DNA of 61,177 nucleotides from Endotrypanum monterogeii (lineage: Eukaryota > Euglenozoa > Kinetoplastea > Trypanosomatida > Trypanosomatidae), in contig CM007319.1 in NCBI GenBank assembly GCA_000333855.2, positions 1,304,361-1,365,537 on the forward strand. The letters are read 5' to 3'. The notes under the pieces are model-generated. The model did no database searches. It was not told the DNA's origin and saw only the letters and a program-made list of their open reading frames with translations. Both the position numbers and the translations under genes were made by a program. This document shows positions 39,688 to 48,581 of the stretch, one piece after another. The stretch's first letter is position 1. The number at the start of each line of letters is the position of its first letter.

Positions 39688-42678
39688 GACTCCGGAAAGG
39701 AAGAGCCTGACAATGGAAGAAGTCGACTTGGGCGTGGAGAAGCAGCAGCGTGGGTATCGCCTACTTGCGTGTTGTAAGCACCAAGACACAGGGAAGGGTG
39801 AGCTACACGGCCACAAAGACAGCGGCGGTAGCAGAAGACCTGCAGGTGAAGATGGCGTATAGGAGGGGAAAAAAGACGCGCATGGAAAAGCGGGTGGCGG
39901 AGAAAGGGCACGATGACACCAATGTGTGAAGAACGTTATGGAGACCCGAAAAAGAAATCAAACATGAGAATAGTAAACGAAATGACAGAGAACCGACGGA
40001 TGGTGGTGCGCAGAAGGGAAAAACACGGGGAAAGAGCAGAATTTCCTGGTTCACGAACCTTTCTCTTGTACACTGTAGCATCCATCCAGCCGCATACACC
40101 GTGTTTCACGGGTCCATTGTGTAGGGCCAAGCGACGGTAGACGGATGTCGCAGTGATCCCCACCGACCCATCTGGGCATAGCCCGCCTCCTCCTCCCTCT
40201 CGCACCCACCCCACCTTCGCACCTCGCATCACGGCTGCCGCTGGTGTGGCAGCGACCACACAGTGGATCCCTTGGTGTGAGGGGGAGGGGAGGGGGGGGG
40301 GGTAGACACAGGTCTCTCATCAGTAGGCGGTGAGGATTTGGCGAGGCATGCGTCAGTCAACAGGTACAGTTTTGTTTCGCATCGGGTCCATCGCGCAGAG
40401 GGTGCTCACCGTCGTAGGTCGATGCATTGCAACGTTACCCAGGACGTGAGCACTGGCATCAGTAGCCGCGCGTGGGTCTGACTCATCTACCCTGTTCTTT
40501 CCTGTTTCTCACCCATCTGCCATCACCCGTGAAGGCTCAGTATTGGCAAAGGAAGAGAGTGGGAGAAACTGCTTGGCTTCCACGCAATGTGGAAAGAAGA
40601 CACACCTTTTTTTTTTTCTGCAGAGGTCTTCACCCCGTTACCGAAGCCTGAAGTATCACAGGAAAAAAAAAGTGCTTTTGTGTAACAGACACAGGAGGCA
40701 CGGACTGTGCGATCCGAAGGATGCACATTGATGATTTCCTTGAAAAAAAAAGAGCGCAATATCCCCCCCTCAAACTCGACCCGTTTAAGATTTGACGCGT
40801 AGAATATCCAGTCACATGATTTTCCCGCTCTTTCTGGTGAACATATGTAACAGTTTATCTGATAAGCAACAGAACGGAGTGAAATGTCCCTACAAATCAG
40901 CTTTCTCGTCTCAAAACTGTGCCTAGGCACCTACGCCTTGTCTACCTGCCAACACTGGCGCGTATCCTCGTCCTCTTCACCGCCAACGCATACCCGGCAT
41001 CGTCGACTCACTTATGTTCAACAAACTTCACTCTGACACGGCGGTACGCACGCACACATACATGCCAACATCAGGTAAAAAGGTGAAATAATAATATCAT
41101 CAACCGATCAACCCTGAAGAGCATTGCCAAGTAATGTGGAACGCGGCATTGAAGTGAAAGGGTCGTTTGGGAGGGTGCGTGAGAGGCAAAACAAGAATAA
41201 CAGACGACTGAAACATACAAGGAAATGCGGTTAGCTTTTAAGGGACAAACCAGCCCGAGAGGGAGAGAACGTTGTGCTGGTGTACATCTGTCCCTCATTC
41301 TCAAAAGCCGATAAAAATCATTTGGTGATAAGAAGCGCATCCAAAAAAGAAAAAAGAGGCTCTTGCTTTCTGGGAGCGCATGTCTTCAAGGGGGTCCCCC
41401 GAGGGGATTTTATATAGAAAGGAAGGAGGGTCGCCCTTTCAGAGGAACAGCCGCAAAGATCACAGCAAAATAAACCCCGAAAAAAAGAAACGAACGCACG
41501 CCAAATGTGTCACAGGACTTAGTCCGCACAGGCTTCATCTACACCTTCGGAGGGACACACACATAACTAGGCGACGTTGCTCCTTTTCCCCTCTCCTCCT
41601 CACTCTTGAACAACAACAAAAAAAAAGCATACCAGTTCTAAGCGAAATAACCCATCTCAACAACACAGCAGAAAACACGGATGGAATACTACACAGGTAG
41701 CCGCTTTCACCCTTTCTTGGAAGCAATATGAACCTATGAAGAGAATGGGAGATCGCTACGATCTTTTTCATGATCACATTTTCCTCTTTCATACGCGCGA
41801 AACAATCCAGCAGTGACGCGAAACCTCAACGCACCTATCCTGTTCACTGTGGTGGCTGCTTCGTGTATTCGACGTATTGGGATCCAGACAACCAGAGGAG
41901 TCCGGTGGGCTGCGGAGTTTCATAACGCACGAGCAATAAAAAAAGTCAGCAGCAGCACACTCGAAAAAGTGAAACGAGTCACTCCAAGAGCAAGAAAAAA
42001 GTTTGCAGAGCAGACTAGTCACACTGCACACGAAAACGAGGGGAAAAGAGTAAAACAGACAACGGCGGGGGGGCCGGAGATGAGTGGAGAAGGGAGGGAG
42101 GGTGGAAGAGAAACCTCCCATATGACCAGGACGCTCTCGCTGACTACGCCCGTGTTTGTGTGTGTGTATATCCTGAGATCCACAGAAAGACTATGAACGA
42201 GAGGGAGGTGGGGGGGGGGGGCAATCAATAGACATATTGCTTAGAATTCCCTCCGGTAGAAATGCCGAGCGACGAGGCACAAAACGCACAAACATCAATG
42301 GCCACGCCAGCCCAGAGGGGGAAACACCGTCACCACACACACACAAAAAAAGAAAAAAAACATGCAGTTTGTTGCGACTTCGGCATCTGCAGTGTAAAAT
42401 CACACGGGGAGAGGCGTGTGAGTGGGAGAGAGAGGGAAAGAGGGGGAAATACACCATTCAGAAGCGAAGCTGGGAGAGAGCCCGGCGCAGTACGTGTCCT
42501 AACAAGGAATTCTGTTCTGACTTCCTCACACCAGCACCCATTACGCCCTCTACCAGCGGGCCACCAGCTACATTGCGCCTCTTCACTCTCTTTAAACGAC
42601 TTTAATAGCCTCAACACTCAAAAGCAGCTACAATAATGGCCCTTCTCAGCACCGCAGTGTCAGTGGGAAAACCTTCAC
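39688..42678. other. 3 kb spacer
   Basis: No convincing gene on either strand. A more GC-rich, homopolymer-poor island lies at about 40060-40510. The rest has A9-A10 runs, a G10 run near 40290 and a G11 run near 42209. It should hold the ISCU 3' UTR, which would then be long, or an undetected short gene or RNA. Confidence 0.55.
39707..39722 (-). promoter_or_regulatory. Predicted trans-splice acceptor for the cyclophilin gene
   Basis: CTTCTTCCATTGTCAG on the minus strand gives an AG at 39708-39707, only about 19 nt before the chosen ATG. It supports that start over the longer frame. Confidence 0.55.
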
Positions 42679-43173
42679 CTAGTGTTGCTTGGCCCCCTCC
42701 TCCTTGTGCTTTGAGACCTTACTCTTCAGCGTTGGGTTTTTCGAGAGGTAGTTCTCCACCGCAGCGTGAATCGTTTCTTCGGCCAGCATGGAGCAGTGCA
42801 GCTTCACCGGGGGCAGCGACAGCTCCTGCGCGATCTCCTTGTTGGTTAGCTTAAGCGCGTCTGCCACGGTCTTGCCGCGGATCGCCTGCGATGCATAGGA
42901 GGACGCAGCTATGGCGCTTCCGCAGCCAAACGCTTTGAATTTGACATCCTCGATCACCAGCGTGTCAGGGTTGACCTTGACTTGCATCTGGGTCATGTCA
43001 CCGCACTCCGGTGCCCCACGCAGTCCCGTGCCCACATTCGGGTCGCTCTTGTCCAACTTGCCCACGTTGCGGGGGTTATTGTAATGCTCCTGCACCTTTT
43101 CGCTGTACAGCGTACGCACGGCACACAGCTGTGCAGAGTACGCCGCAATCCCTGAACGAGTGAACGCGCGCAT
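42679..43173 (-). CDS. ISCU: ISCU, mitochondrial iron-sulfur cluster scaffold
   Basis: A 164-aa ISCU/IscU protein. The frame continues upstream only to a TTG, so the ATG at 43173 is used; this leaves an N-terminus (MRAFTRSGIAAYSAQLCAVR) rich in Arg, Ala and Ser with no acids, as in a mitochondrial presequence. The mature part begins LYSEKVQEHYNNPRNVG. The three cluster-binding cysteines are present in APECGD, AFGCGSA and KLHCSML (Cys57, Cys84 and Cys127 in this numbering), with the conserved Asp59. The LPPVK motif (120-124), which recruits the Hsp70 chaperone, precedes the third Cys. It assembles [2Fe-2S] clusters on sulfur from Nfs1 in the mitochondrial matrix. The C-terminus is a short Lys-rich tail. 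Confidence 0.97.
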   Translation of the reverse strand: MRAFTRSGIAAYSAQLCAVRTLYSEKVQEHYNNPRNVGKLDKSDPNVGTGLRGAPECGDMTQMQVKVNPDTLVIEDVKFKAFGCGSAIAASSYASQAIRGKTVADALKLTNKEIAQELSLPPVKLHCSMLAEETIHAAVENYLSKNPTLKSKVSKHKEEGAKQH

Positions 43174-44067
43174 GGTTCGATTTGGGAAAGCAGTCAAAGA
43201 AAAAGCCTCAAGAGAGAAAATGTGTGTTTGGGGGGGTGAGGGTGAGGAAAAGAAGAATGGCAGCAGGCGTAGGTGTACAGACGTACAGTAGAAAGTAGGA
43301 AACGAAAGGAATGTACGTAAGTGTCAAGCCGAACAGCTGTGGTTTCTGGATGCGTGAGAAGTCAGGAAAGATATGGAAGCAGTTATCCTAGTAAGAGAAA
43401 TCCAGGAGAGAGCGAGAGCATTAGGTGTAGAGCAAACAATGTGGCAAGGTTACGGATTTCAGAAGTGAAGAGCAGCGAGGGCAAGATCATCAAGCTTTCG
43501 AGTCCCCCCCCCCATATCCCCTTCTTCTTTAACCCCCCCCCCCCGAGACATATACATACACAGAGAGACTGACAGGCCAACGTGCAGCATAGCAAGATCC
43601 GAAAAAAAAAAAACATCACGACAGTGGTGTGAAAAGGGTCTTTCTTCGCCTGCGGCACAAGACACTTTGAAAATTTGTTGTGCATTGCCTAGCACCACAA
43701 AAAAAATACAAACCTCAAATACACTCACACCATCGTCGACGGGCAAAAAGTAGGCTAGTTGAAAGGTAGACATGGAGATGACGACGCTTCGGAGGGAGCG
43801 TCTATCACCGCGTAGAAACGCACGAGTCCACACGCCTCACCGCTTTGGGTGCCGTGTGAAGGCGTTTGCGAGATGCCCGCTCTCCTGGGGCGACTTCACA
43901 GCCCTAGAAGAGACAGTTACCCTCCTCACTGGTGGTACTTGCCATCGCGTAGGCTAGGCACCATCGCACACCGGCTACCTCTGTGGTCACCCGAGTTGTT
44001 CTTGCATGGGTCTGAAGTATCATGGGTGTCCTGCCAGCGCCAGCGCTCGCGTTGTCATCATTTTCTT
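43174..44067. other. 0.9 kb spacer
   Basis: Contains two C runs (near 43505 and 43531-43543) and an A12 run. No gene is seen. Confidence 0.65.
43207..43220 (-). promoter_or_regulatory. Predicted trans-splice acceptor for ISCU
   Basis: TTTTCTCTCTTGAG on the minus strand gives an AG at 43208-43207, about 34 nt before the ATG at 43173. A further CT-rich stretch lies upstream. Confidence 0.5.
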
Positions 44068-45717
44068 TTACGTTTCCGAGACTACGACCTCCTCCGCCTG
44101 CGGCTTCAGGTTTTCCCACTTGATGTACCGTAGAAGTATGTAGACGTACAGTGGTGTTCCCACCCCAGCGGTGCCGATGAAAGGCCCGATCCACAAAGCT
44201 TCGATGCCTATCTTGAAATGAAAAAAGAGCAAGAAGCTCAGCGGAACACCTACCACACAGAAGGCGACGCTAATGATCGCGGCACCAAGCTTCTGCAGAC
44301 CACACCCGCGCAGAATTCCCATGACAGTGCTCTGGAAAACATCAAAGAAGTGATATGGCATGACCACTCGCATCAAACTCCGATAGATGCCTAAAACTGC
44401 GTCGAGTTCATCCGCCTTCACAAACAGAGATGGAATGAAAGACTCTAAGAGGAGGCACACGATGACATCAAGCAAAGCGATGCACAATACAACTGCCAAT
44501 GCGACGAAGGCGATACGGCGTGCGAGGAGTGGCTTCCCTTCACCAATGGCGTTGCCTACAAACACACAGCTCAATATGGTCACACCGGAACACATCGCCC
44601 ACATAACACCGAAGATTTGGAGAGTGACTGTGTACGCACCGAGTTCTGCAGGTGTTCCGTAGCCACCAGCAAGAGCGTTCACCTCAAGAGCAACCCACTC
44701 ACTGAGCATCATGCCCATCGAAGGCAGAGCAATGTTAACGAGACTGCGAAGATCCTGCGTGCAGCGGATGTCCCACCCTCCCCACGTCATCTTATCACGA
44801 CCGGTGTATCGTAAATAGAAAAGGAGACCCGCCACAGTCCCAGTCATCATTAGCAGCCATGCAATAGGCGATCCTGCAAACCCGAAAAGCTTCACGAAAG
44901 TGAATTGCAGAATCGGATTGGAGATGGCAGTGAAAAGAAGTGCGACAGGTAGTGGCTTCGTCAAGTGTTGGCACGAGTAGTAACGCTGAATGAGCTGAAA
45001 TCCCATGGCCGCAGGAATTCCAAAGAGTGCCCACCGACACCACCGGCCTGTGTAGTGCACTACAGCGGCGCTCTGGCCCACTGCACTAAGAAACGCGTCA
45101 GCGAAGCACAGCACAAACCCCAGCGGCACAGCAGCCACCATGAGAATGAGCACCATGCGCTGCGCATAGATGCCGTAAATGTGTAGTGTGCGAGGCTCCT
45201 GCGACACCACCGCGCAGCCTGTCCGCGCAGCCACCGCCTCGGCTTGTGCCAGCCGCTTCGCCTCTTTCTGTTGAAAGTGACCAAAGCTGTGTGAGAGGAC
45301 GGTCTCCAGCGCCCCACACAACCCCGCGCCGAATGCAAACCCAGTCGCGTTCACCAGTCCCAGCGCAAGCGAGGCACCGCCCATCGCCTCGAGGCCCAGA
45401 AGCTGCCCAATCACCATGATGATCATGAGGTTAAGTGAGAACTGTGCCAGCGACGATAGCGTCAGTGGATAACCAACGAAGAAAAACTTCTTTGCAATGC
45501 TGATGGATGAGACTTTCTCGCTAATAAAGGACTCCACCTCATCATCACCTAAAGACGATGAGCGACCTTCCGAGCGGCGTCCAGTGCTCACCATGCCGCT
45601 AGCGATCGATTCGAGATCAGCCGCTGCGCCACGGCCCGTGGGCCACACATTTACGCTGAACGAGAGGTTCTCAACTACCACGTCCTCTTCGGGGTCGATG
45701 TGCGAAATAGATCCCAT
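44068..45717 (-). CDS. MATE-family multidrug/toxin exporter
   Basis: A 549-aa transporter with about twelve hydrophobic segments. The N-terminal ~75 residues are acidic/Ser-rich and cytosolic. Family features: a first bundle from about residue 77 (FVGYPLTLSSLAQFSLNLM), the GIYAQRM element at the end of loop 2-3, RYYSCQHLTKPLP, a central duplication beginning LVNIALPSMGMMLSEWVALEV, FVGNAIGEGKP and VMGILRGCGLQKLG. MATE proteins exchange Na+ or H+ for cationic organic compounds. The loop before GIYAQRM has an insertion of about 30 residues (QKEAKRLAQAEAVAARTG). The frame continues 27 codons upstream through TA-repeat-like sequence, but the ATG at 45717 gives the normal start. Substrate unknown. 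Confidence 0.93.
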   Translation of the reverse strand: MGSISHIDPEEDVVVENLSFSVNVWPTGRGAAADLESIASGMVSTGRRSEGRSSSLGDDEVESFISEKVSSISIAKKFFFVGYPLTLSSLAQFSLNLMIIMVIGQLLGLEAMGGASLALGLVNATGFAFGAGLCGALETVLSHSFGHFQQKEAKRLAQAEAVAARTGCAVVSQEPRTLHIYGIYAQRMVLILMVAAVPLGFVLCFADAFLSAVGQSAAVVHYTGRWCRWALFGIPAAMGFQLIQRYYSCQHLTKPLPVALLFTAISNPILQFTFVKLFGFAGSPIAWLLMMTGTVAGLLFYLRYTGRDKMTWGGWDIRCTQDLRSLVNIALPSMGMMLSEWVALEVNALAGGYGTPAELGAYTVTLQIFGVMWAMCSGVTILSCVFVGNAIGEGKPLLARRIAFVALAVVLCIALLDVIVCLLLESFIPSLFVKADELDAVLGIYRSLMRVVMPYHFFDVFQSTVMGILRGCGLQKLGAAIISVAFCVVGVPLSFLLFFHFKIGIEALWIGPFIGTAGVGTPLYVYILLRYIKWENLKPQAEEVVVSET

Positions 45718-45745
45718 TATGGGGCCGGCAGGGCTTCTCCGATGC

Positions 45746-45760
45746 CTGAATAAGAATGTT
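45746..45760 (-). promoter_or_regulatory. Possible trans-splice acceptor for the MATE gene
   Basis: ACATTCTTATTCAG on the minus strand has an AG at 45747-45746, about 28 nt before the ATG. The pyrimidine tract is weak, so confidence is low. Confidence 0.35.
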
Positions 45761-46130
45761 TGTATGTATGTATATATAAATATATACATATATATCAAGA
45801 GAGCGTGCGTGCAAGTGAGATGTGATGAGTACGGAAGAGATAAAGGTCGACTCCACGGACAAAGTGTCGCTGCCTACAGTGATCTGCACTTCCGCTCCCT
45901 TTTTCTTTTGGGCGTTTCTCAAGAAACGCAAAAAAAAATCCAACGACGACAAAGCAGCAGAAAGAAAGCAAAATCAGTGTGTCTGTGTGTGTGTGTGCGT
46001 GGAGAAAGAGAAGACACGGGAGAAAGAAAAAAGACAATATGCAGGGGGTGCGCTCGAGAAAGTAGATTAGAGGTCAGAAAGGGTGGGAACGAGTAACAAG
46101 AAGCAGAAATATTTAAACAAGTCACCCCGC

Positions 46131-46154
46131 ACACACACACACACACACACACAC
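46131..46154. repeat. (CA)n microsatellite
   Basis: CA run of about 24 bases. Confidence 0.95.
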
Positions 46155-46950
46155 GCAGGCACACAGAGCTGAGCACAGAAAAAGACAGGCAGACGAGCAA
46201 AACCCGAGAGGAAGAGACGTGGACCAATTTCGTGTATCAGAACCACACAGAAGGAAAAACGTGTGGAATGTCGATCTAAGAGATGTTATGAGGGGGAAAG
46301 AGAGCAACGATAAGCAGTGTGAAAAAAAAAACTACGAGGAAGACGATGTGGAAAAGGGGGAGGATATGTACGAAGTGCTAAGAGTTGCAGAAACGTCACA
46401 AATGCACGTGGCTCTTTGCTTTCATGGTAAAATAAGACTGCTTTACGGCATATGGACCTTCGGAAAGATTGGATGGTGTCCAACGTTCGCTTTGAATACT
46501 CCCCTTTGTGCGCACTGTGCACGCCTTCAAGTACATCGGTGTGTTCACGTTTGGGTTACAGGAGACAGAATAAAAGAAACGCAAGTGAATCTTTAAGGAG
46601 TCATCAAATGTGCAAACGTGAACGGGTGGCAGCACCACCGTGAACAAAGCAAGCGTGAAAAAAAGTTCGAAGACCAGGTCAGCAGCCTACACTATCAGAG
46701 ATGATGATTGCTACGCCGAATCATCGTCAGTTACATCCCGCAGTGCCTCTTTGCAACACAGCCATCTATCCCCTCTTCCGTTCGCGCGTACGAAGACGCA
46801 CGCACTGCATCTTGGAACGTACTGCGAACATTTCTTTTTTTATTGGCTGTGCATTAACAAGCAGCTGCCCGTTTGTTATTCGTTGATATAGAAAGACCCT
46901 TGGGTTTATAGAGGTCAGAGGTCGAGACCGGGAGGGGGGGGAGGGGGAGG

Positions 46951-47000
46951 GGGCTGGAGGTAAGGGGAGGGGGCTGGAGGTAAGGGAAGGGGGGTTGGAG
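46951..47000. repeat. G-rich 20-bp tandem repeat, about 2.5 copies
   Basis: The unit GGGCTGGAGGTAAGGGGAGG occurs at 46951-46970, then with one change at 46971-46990, followed by a partial copy. It is preceded by more G runs. The plus strand has enough G tracts to form quadruplexes. Confidence 0.85.
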
Positions 47001-47055
47001 ACTTGCACAATGAGAGCGTGGGTGCATGCGCGCCACATGCCTTCCACCGCCCGAG

Positions 47056-47691
47056 CTACAGCGGCTCATCAGATAACTTCATCTCCTCAATACACGGGTG
47101 CCGCGCCGGTGCGTCATCCTCGCTCGAATCCTCCATCATCAGGTCGTCTGCGTCCATCACTGCCACGCTGTCCTGATCATCCTCCTCGCCGCTGCTGGGA
47201 ATCTGCATCGCTGCGCGTGCAGCTCCACTGGAGTCGCCTAACGCCTGCGCCGAGGGCGAAAGCGCACTCAGTAGGTTCAGCAGCGCCTGCGCTTGTCCCA
47301 CTTTTCGCCGCTGAAGCTCCTCCTGGTTTTCAGCAGTCGGCAACACAAGACCCCCGACGCACGACATCCCCTTCTGCTCCACCGTGCCGCCCACCTCTTC
47401 CAGAACGCCTGCGACAACGCTCAGTTGCAGTGTAAGCCCCTTGTCCTCCGATACCCGCTGCTCCGCGTCGCTACTGCCAGCGCCCTCTGGGTGCATCCAC
47501 TCCGACTCCATGCAGACAGGAGGTACCTGCGGCGCCATGGCAAGAAACTGTTCGACCTGCGCTGTCATCCCTTTCAGAGATCCTACTTCACCGTTCTCGC
47601 CTGTGCGTGGACGCTGCAGCAGGCTTGCTACACGGAGCGCAGCGGCGTCCTCGCACCCGTTCAGTCGTTCGGTCGCACGGTGTTTGCTCAT
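47056..47691 (-). CDS. Small acidic hypothetical protein, 211 aa
   Basis: Not recognised. The open frame extends another 111 codons upstream, but that part includes the TA and TG microsatellites (YIYIY and CVCVC), so the ATG at 47691 (MSKHRATERLNG) is preferred. The N-terminal ~30 residues are basic. The middle is Glu/Val/Leu-rich, with a probable helix (NQEELQRRKVGQAQALLNLLSAL). The C-terminal 45 residues are strongly acidic (EEDDQ, DADDLMMEDSSEDD). No signal peptide, membrane segment or known motif. The acidic tail suggests a protein-binding surface, but the function is unknown. Confidence 0.75.
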   Translation of the reverse strand: MSKHRATERLNGCEDAAALRVASLLQRPRTGENGEVGSLKGMTAQVEQFLAMAPQVPPVCMESEWMHPEGAGSSDAEQRVSEDKGLTLQLSVVAGVLEEVGGTVEQKGMSCVGGLVLPTAENQEELQRRKVGQAQALLNLLSALSPSAQALGDSSGAARAAMQIPSSGEEDDQDSVAVMDADDLMMEDSSEDDAPARHPCIEEMKLSDEPL

Positions 47692-47694
47692 CTT

Positions 47695-47696
47695 TT

Positions 47697-47741
<45 letters not shown>
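47695..47741. repeat. (CA)n(TA)n compound microsatellite in a 5' UTR
   Basis: Ends four bases before the ATG of the acidic hypothetical gene. In the mRNA it would read as UA repeats then UG repeats just before the start codon. Confidence 0.9.
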
Positions 47742-47744
<3 letters not shown>

Positions 47745-47814
47745 CACACGTAACACCACCCACTTGCGGCACAGCCACGCGCCGGAACGAGGAATTGCAC
47801 CGAATACCCCGGCG

Positions 47815-47880
47815 CTGACCACCAACGAGGAGATTAAATTCGACGAAGAAAAGAGGAGAGGTGGAGACGCGAGGGAGGAG
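47815..47880 (-). promoter_or_regulatory. Predicted trans-splice acceptor for the 211-aa gene
   Basis: A long minus-strand pyrimidine-rich stretch (CCTCCTCCCTCGCGTCTCC and on) is followed by GTTGGTGGTCAG, with AG at 47816-47815. The 5' UTR would be about 124 nt and include the TA/TG microsatellite. Confidence 0.5.
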
Positions 47881-48581
47881 GTCTAAGAGATCGAGATACA
47901 TCGCATATGCAACGCTTCGTACCACGTGACTAGGAAGCGGAGCTTCAGAAGGAGACCTAGAGCAATCCCCAACTTTGCTTGGATTTGTTTTATTAAATTT
48001 CTTTGTTCGTATGTGTAGCTCCACCGAGTGTACAGAGACTCCCCCCCCCCATAATCATAATTATAAAAGGTGGTAAAGGTGACATAAGAAAGGGACCCTT
48101 CTGAGAAACGAGACACCACTTCGCAGAGCGGAAACAAAAAAAAAAAAGCGGTACAGAAAGTCTGTATAGAAAGGAGAGAAGTTGATAGATTCACGACCCC
48201 GCTCGCCTTCTACTTTCAACTTCTCCTTTCCCCTCCCTCACACATACAAAAAGAGAGAGACCCTAGGCTGGAGCGGACACGTTGCACAAAACTGGATGGG
48301 CCCACCTCGGTGCTTTACTCAGGAGCATAATCCAAAAAGTCAGTTGCCAAAGCCTCAATACCGGTGACACAAGCGAGACAGTTCCAAATGAGGGGCACTA
48401 TCGCGATCGTGGGGGGGGGTCCCAAGCACGATGCAGAAAAGCGGCGCCAAAATCCAAAACGAGCGAGGTGTGGCATCAAACTATCAACAGCACCCACTGC
48501 GCCAACCACTTACAGACGCAGGGGGGGGGGGTTCCTAGGAGGTGAAAGAACAGGGAGGGAGGAGGGCGGCGAACTGCCCCT

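Larger units (their letters stand above)
45718..47055. other. 1.3 kb spacer
   Basis: Contains a CA tract (46131-46154), a TA-rich patch near 45770-45797 and a G-rich 20-bp tandem repeat (46951-47000). No gene is supported on either strand. Confidence 0.6.
47692..48581. other. 0.9 kb spacer with a compound microsatellite
   Basis: CA (47695-47711) and TA (47712-47741) runs lie directly against the start codon of the 211-aa gene, so they fall in its predicted 5' UTR. The remainder has CT-rich sequence and G9-G11 runs. No further gene is seen. Confidence 0.65.

Noticed and set aside
38866..39777. Plus-strand open frame of 303 codons
   Set aside because: It is antisense to the clearly conserved cyclophilin gene.
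40523..40930. Minus-strand open frame of 135 codons in the 3 kb spacer
   Set aside because: Interrupted by homopolymer-encoded FFF and KKK, no motifs, and not preceded by a clear acceptor. A real short gene cannot be fully excluded.
45497..46096. Plus-strand open frame of 199 codons
   Set aside because: It overlaps the MATE N-terminus in antisense and continues into microsatellite sequence.
47692..48024. N-terminal extension of the 211-aa protein
   Set aside because: It translates microsatellite repeats and lies partly upstream of the predicted splice site.
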